The notes under the pieces are model-generated. The model saw only the letters and a list, made by a program, of their open reading frames with translations. It was not told where the DNA came from and did not search any database. A program made the position numbers and the translations under genes. From Casuarina equisetifolia (taxonomy: Eukaryota; Streptophyta; Magnoliopsida; Fagales; Casuarinaceae), in NCBI GenBank assembly GCA_028551475.1, contig CM052356.1, positions 8,583,884 through 8,647,883 on the forward strand: a stretch of 64,000 bases of DNA, read 5' to 3'. Shown piece by piece: positions 59,028 through 64,000 of the stretch. Every line of letters starts with the position of its first letter. Within the stretch, counting starts at the first letter, position 1.

Positions 59028-62000
59028 TTATTTGTGCCATACTGCATATCTGTGGCCAGAAGTTGCGAGTGCCCACTCTCTGCCTGTTGGGCACCATGTT
59101 CCATCCCCAATCTTCAAGCACACTTTCCCCCCAATGATTGCAGAGTAGAGGTTTGGCTGTGCATCCAGAATTTCAATAGATGATCGGCTGTGGATGTCTT
59201 GACGCTTTCGAATATCAATCTGCAGACAAATTTTAAGAAGCTTGACAATGGTTTGCGCAAAGATAACAACCCAATAAGTGACCAAAATAATATAGCATAC
59301 TAGCTTCACGATTTGATCATGAATGGAGTGGCCCCAATCATAGAAGTGGTCATAAAACACTGTCGGTATCCCTGGATGGGTGAGTATATATGCATAGCCC
59401 TGCAGAAAATGGAACTACGTGTTATTGCCAACAATCAGAAGTAGATAGAATTTCATGACATGAAAACAAAACTCTTTTGGACCTGATAAACTCGATGAGA
59501 AGGGCGAGTGAAAAGAATTTTTAAAATTTTGAACTGGGAGAAAACAATAACATTTTCTTATCCGTATTTCTCACTGGTACGAGTAGCTGTCAGAAAACCT
59601 AGTAAGATATTCTGCTCCTATTCAACCTCTCAACTCCAGCAGTCATCTGTAGAAAAGAAACTGTGGTTGGCCTAAAAACTACGTCTACTTATTGTTTAAT
59701 TTCTAAAACCTGTCAGCTAGTTAGAGACATGCTTAGGACCTGGGAATAAGAGACCTTACGAAATGAACTGCAGGCTATCTGAATTCCTACATGGAAACAT
59801 AATTCTAGCCATAAGATTTTTTTTTTTAAAAAAAGACTGCCTGAGACAGAAGACCAGTACGACTCTACGGTCTCCATTTGTTTTCTACATTTATGTTGCA
59901 GGTGCATGACAGGCCACGAATTCCAACATGAGAATCAAGCTCAAATTCAGCATTTCTAATGTACTTAATGGGAAACACATTCATATGAATTTTTATGCAA
60001 AACTAGTTTCGTTGGTTTTCCATAGAAAATGAAATAATGAACTTGTCAATTTTAATTACTATAATTTGATACATAGTTTCTTGATTTCTTCTCAAAATAT
60101 AGTCTCTAAAAAGACAATGTATGCACAACAAAAGTTGTGGCATGGATGACAAAATTTCAGAAGCCATGTGACGTGGAGAATTTAGTTCTTTGCCTCAACT
60201 AAAGCAAGTCTTGGATTTGGTTATGCCTGCACTATTACTGGAGTTATATATTTAGATGATCGTATTATTGAGTAAAGTTCTTTGCTTGTTAAGGTCCCCA
60301 TATTCATAGAAACTAACCATGGGACATGAAAGAGTGGCCTTGAACAGATATATTACACATTTAAAAGAAAGAAAAAAAAAGCTTTCATACCTCCATAATG
60401 TGATTTGAAGGGAAGGGCCAATGAGCCTGCGAGAATCAAAGACTAGGTTCAGTGGATTAAACAGAGATTAATTTCTAAAAATATTAAACTGAGAACAAAC
60501 AATACCACAGCATTTGATAAAGAGGAAACTATAGATTTAGCTAAGTCGGACTTCGAATGAGCCCACAACTATTAACTCCAACTGCAACCTATTACCTAGA
60601 TATTTGATCTTGCTCTGGGCTTTGTCAACCAGGAACCAGATATTTTTTCTTGGGTCAGCGGGAAGAGAGCAATCAGTGAAGTTGACTCGAGGGACCTCAA
60701 ATTACTTTACACAAAAAAAAAAAAAAAGAGAGAGAGAGAAAGAGAGAGAGAGAGAAAATGCTCACCTGTCGACCTACCTAAACCCTTTCTGTTTATACTG
60801 TGGGTTTAAGTTACTCTAACCCACGAGGCGACTGAAACTTTATTTGCAGTGGTTGGTGGCATGTGTTCAATTTGCTTACTCTACCGTGATTTGAGTGTAA
60901 GAAAAATAGTAACAGATAATACGAAAACTGACGAAAAGGATCTATGAAAGCAGGAAATGCTTCTCCTATTTGCAGCAATTTTTCCTCCTAAAACCATACT
61001 CTTTATATGCACCAAGCATAAAAAGAAAAGGCAAAACTCCTATGATTAACTGAATACTTCGCAACAATAGCCAACAACATTTAGTACCTGAGTTGAGCCT
61101 GTATCGTGGTTATCTATGAATGTAACGGCTCTTGAAGGCCACCATCCCATCACGCCTGGTGGTTTCCCTTGAGGATCTCGTAAACGCCAGAGTTGTCCCT
61201 TAACAGCTTCCTACAAATCAATAGATAATAAATATCTGCCTATCTTAATCTAGAGGAACTCAATGGAAACTGTAGTTCTTGCTGTAATTAAACTAATTCC
61301 ATATGCTTTGTTAATAGCAAACATACTGATCATAACAGAGACCATTAGACAGTCGCCTGTCTTAAGCACTCCTTAAACGTACCATGGGAAATGATTAATG
61401 TAAAATACTCTTTCCCCATCTTTTGACAGCATAATTACTGGGTACAAAACAATTTGGAGTACCTGAAGAATTCCCTTTGTTGTAAAGTCAAACGCAGTAG
61501 AAAGCGGTCCTGTGCCATCAATCCAATTGATTATCCGCTGTCTGTGGCTATCTGCAGGTAGAGTTTGCAGATAAATGTAAACATCACAGAACCATCGACA
61601 AAATCATACTGAAGTTTGGAATTGTATGCTTAGGTCTAGCTCAAAATCTTCATGCATTACAAAAAGTGGGTGTAGTTACTTGGGGCAGGGGGGAACTAGA
61701 TCATTAGACATTTGAGAGGACAATGCCCAGAATGGGAAACTACATAATTGTAATAAATAAACTTATCAGCATCAAACTTCTGTGTCTAAGAAATGAAGCA
61801 AGCCAAGTGCAGATTTCTAGGGGGGAAAGGTAGCCTTTATATAATTGCTGTTATTTTTACAAATATATGCCGTTCTTACACCAAAGAATCCACAGTACTC
61901 AGTACATCTCTTAAAGCCATGTTACGACTCAAACAAATACACTCCTGTAACCAAGAAAATCTCCGCTAAAACTTAGGTAGGCCAACAGGAATGCTTTTTA

Positions 62001-63539
62001 GCATGGAATCAAGGAAATTCATAAGAATCAAGAAATTCTATTGACCAGTTATATGAATAATTTGCCTAATTAAAGTCTATAATTCACCAGCCTCCATCAC
62101 CAAAAATAAGTACTACATCTATCCTACAAAACAAAACATAGATAAACTACCACAAGGCAAGCTTGGTAAGTGATCAACCTCTATAGTTGCTTAATTATTT
62201 TCTGTTTTCCTGTTTTCCCTTCCACAACTTCTGAGGTTTGGACAAATCATGTATCTATGAATTCAGAGTATATCTTTCTTCTTTGTAATGATCATGCGAC
62301 TAAATTTTTGGACAATGAAAAAAAGTGAATGTACGATACCTTGGTTGTAGTCCAAGCCATGACCATTGTAGTTGCAGGAATCCCAGTATTCCCCAACAGA
62401 AAATAGTGGCTTAGCTCCTTCAATATATTCCTTCACATATTTTGCTGAATAACTAAACCACAATGTTAAGGGGACAAAATAATGAGCTGAAGGTAAAGCC
62501 AATGAATGAAAATTTTGATTTCCAAGTGAAGGATCACAGCTACCTACCCTCGGGCAAAATCAAAACGAAAATCTTGAAAGCCAACATTATTCCGAAGCCA
62601 CTGGAGCCATGCAATAATATCTTTTCGAACAAATTGTTGGCTGTGATCAATATTTGGAACTCCATGGAAGTTGTCCCCAGTGCTTCGATTACCCTAGTAT
62701 ATGATAGTACAGAAACACATTTAATTAATAAATATTAGTCTCAATTGGGCCAAATTGAAAATATTTTGGCTATAGAATAGTAATTACCAATCCACCAGTG
62801 CAAGCTGTGACAGCATGTTCATCCCATGCTAAAGGGATTCCATCATAACGGTTATACATTCCTCCATGCCCTTGTGTAGTTCCAACTCTATGATTGATTA
62901 CTATGTCGGCCATTGCTCTAACTTTGTATTGCTTCATTTTTTGAAGTAAATTTTTCAACAGTTGTTCAGATCCATATGAAGAATTGAGAGAATAAAGGTT
63001 CTGCGGAAGGTAACCTATTCTTGAGAGGAAAACGGCAAGAAGCACAATTAACTAGTTACGTATGTGTATGCAATTAGAAATGAATCTAGATACTTAATGA
63101 ATCAACGCCTCCAACCTTCGGGTGAGAAGGAATGAGTTGCTGGCGGCAACCATGCTGAAGTGAATCCAGATTTTGCAATATCAGGAACTTTCCTATCCAA
63201 ATTTCTCCACCAATCATGCTTGTGAGATTCCCAGTTGAAAGCCTGTATAGCATTTTTTTGTCATCATCCATGTGCTACAATGTTCTTAGCAGGTTTAAGC
63301 AATCAAAAACAGAGGATCTGGCTTGATATGGTTGAATGGTAATAAATCCTTATCCTTCAGAAATAAAAATATAAAGCTTCATTAATAGGTAGAAGAAAAC
63401 TCCCATTTGGGCTGTGGAATATAGAAAAGCAACAATGGTTCCAGCTATGGAACTCTGTTCAGTGAAGACATTAAGAGACAACATCTCCATGTCAACTTTA
63501 CCTGAAAAAGAATTTCCCTTCCATTGCGTATAACTGCAC
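59028..63539 (-). CDS. AMY2: Cytosolic-type alpha-amylase (AMY2-like), ten 3' exons; first exon outside window
   Basis: Glycoside hydrolase family 13; endo-hydrolyses alpha-1,4-glucans. Exons in gene order: 63539-63502, 63242-63116, 63014-62788, 62693-62548, 62452-62340, 61551-61463, 61210-61088, 60426-60391, 59399-59301, 59219-59028, all in phase with GT-AG junctions. The (beta/alpha)8 barrel is recognisable: [14 protein letters not shown], the nucleophile Asp in [10 protein letters not shown], the acid/base Glu in [10 protein letters not shown] and the third catalytic Asp in [10 protein letters not shown]. The C-terminal domain ends GHRYAVWHK. About 400 residues are present. The missing N-terminus would be one short exon beyond 64000, because the first visible exon begins within a codon. 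No secretory signal can be judged. The family resembles Arabidopsis AMY2, which lacks a signal peptide. No defects seen. Confidence 0.93.
60712..60757. repeat. Low-complexity A-run and GA-rich tract in an AMY2 intron
   Basis: A poly-A run is followed by 'gagagagagaaagagagag' within the intron between the exons at 60391-60426 and 61088-61210. Confidence 0.9.
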
Positions 63540-64000
63540 CTGCAAATACGTCCAAAAACATAGTTTATAACCATTAAACAGATCCATATCATTTCCTGTA
63601 ACAACAGTACATCTGACAGCACTACAGCACTTTATTGCCTTGCGATTCTTTTAGTAATCAGAAATAGGTGAACACTAATTTTAGTGCTTAAAATCCATAA
63701 GTGTTTTAATTTGGCCCCTAAAGTTAAGAAAGTTACGATTAAATTACCAATTAATTAAATAAAATCCTAATTACTTTCCCTTGTTTGTTTAACCAAAGAA
63801 ATCAACAGTGTCATTTTAATTTTAATTTTTATGTGGAAGTTGATGTGACTAATGGATGTTGACTTAAATACTCACATGCATATCAAAACTAGGAAAAGTG
63901 ATACCTTATCATGTTCACATTATTCTTTTAGAGAAAATTCTTGTTGAATTTAATCAATAAAAGAATATAAATAAAAAGAGTTTCTTTATTGACATTGCCA
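63540..64000 (-). other. AMY2-like first intron, running off the window
   Basis: I searched the minus strand for the short first coding exon and found none. The stretch reads as AT-rich intron. Confidence 0.55.

Overview
This is a piece of a flowering-plant nuclear genome, probably a woody eudicot or magnoliid. The evidence is many-exon genes with GT-AG introns and plant-specific families (RopGEF with a PRONE domain, AMY2-type alpha-amylase, MIR394). Long AT-rich intergenic stretches are filled with Ty1/copia elements, a solo LTR and tRNA-derived SINEs. Gene models were built by hand from homology, splice dinucleotides and reading phase. All exon lengths add up in phase, but no transcript evidence was available.

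Layout: 0-1.4 kb is a decayed copia pol on the minus strand, cut by the end of an LTR. 3.5-12.0 kb is a peroxisomal enoyl-CoA hydratase 2 gene (ECH2, plus strand, 11 exons). Its intron 5 holds a complete 5.5-kb copia element in antisense, and two of its splice sites are non-canonical. 12.8-20.4 kb is PUS10, a tRNA pseudouridine synthase (plus strand, 15 exons). 20.8-21.0 kb is a lectin-receptor-kinase scrap. 21.75-28.6 kb is a prolyl oligopeptidase (minus strand, 12 exons) carrying a SINE 5 bp beyond one splice donor and a 1.25-kb solo LTR in intron 6.

30-43.6 kb is a nest of retroelements. An old minus-strand copia remnant is followed by a second minus-strand copia element whose LTR-like flanks carry a ~345-bp tandem repeat. 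Inside the left array sits a complete plus-strand copia (688-bp LTRs, CATAG target duplication). 45.4-49.5 kb is a RopGEF gene (plus strand, 5 exons). A MIR394 hairpin lies at 53.3-53.4 kb (minus strand). The right edge carries ten 3' exons of an AMY2-like cytosolic alpha-amylase (minus strand) whose first exon lies outside the window.

The genes do not form one pathway. ECH2 acts in peroxisomal beta-oxidation, PUS10 in tRNA modification, the oligopeptidase in peptide turnover, RopGEF in ROP GTPase signalling, miR394 in F-box gene regulation and AMY2 in alpha-glucan hydrolysis. The less routine observations are: ECH2 losing canonical splice sites and its usual C-terminal targeting tripeptide; copia elements broken only by nonsense codons; a SINE target duplication that copies an exon end with its splice donor; and a tandem repeat with a shared reading frame that I could not assign to any family.
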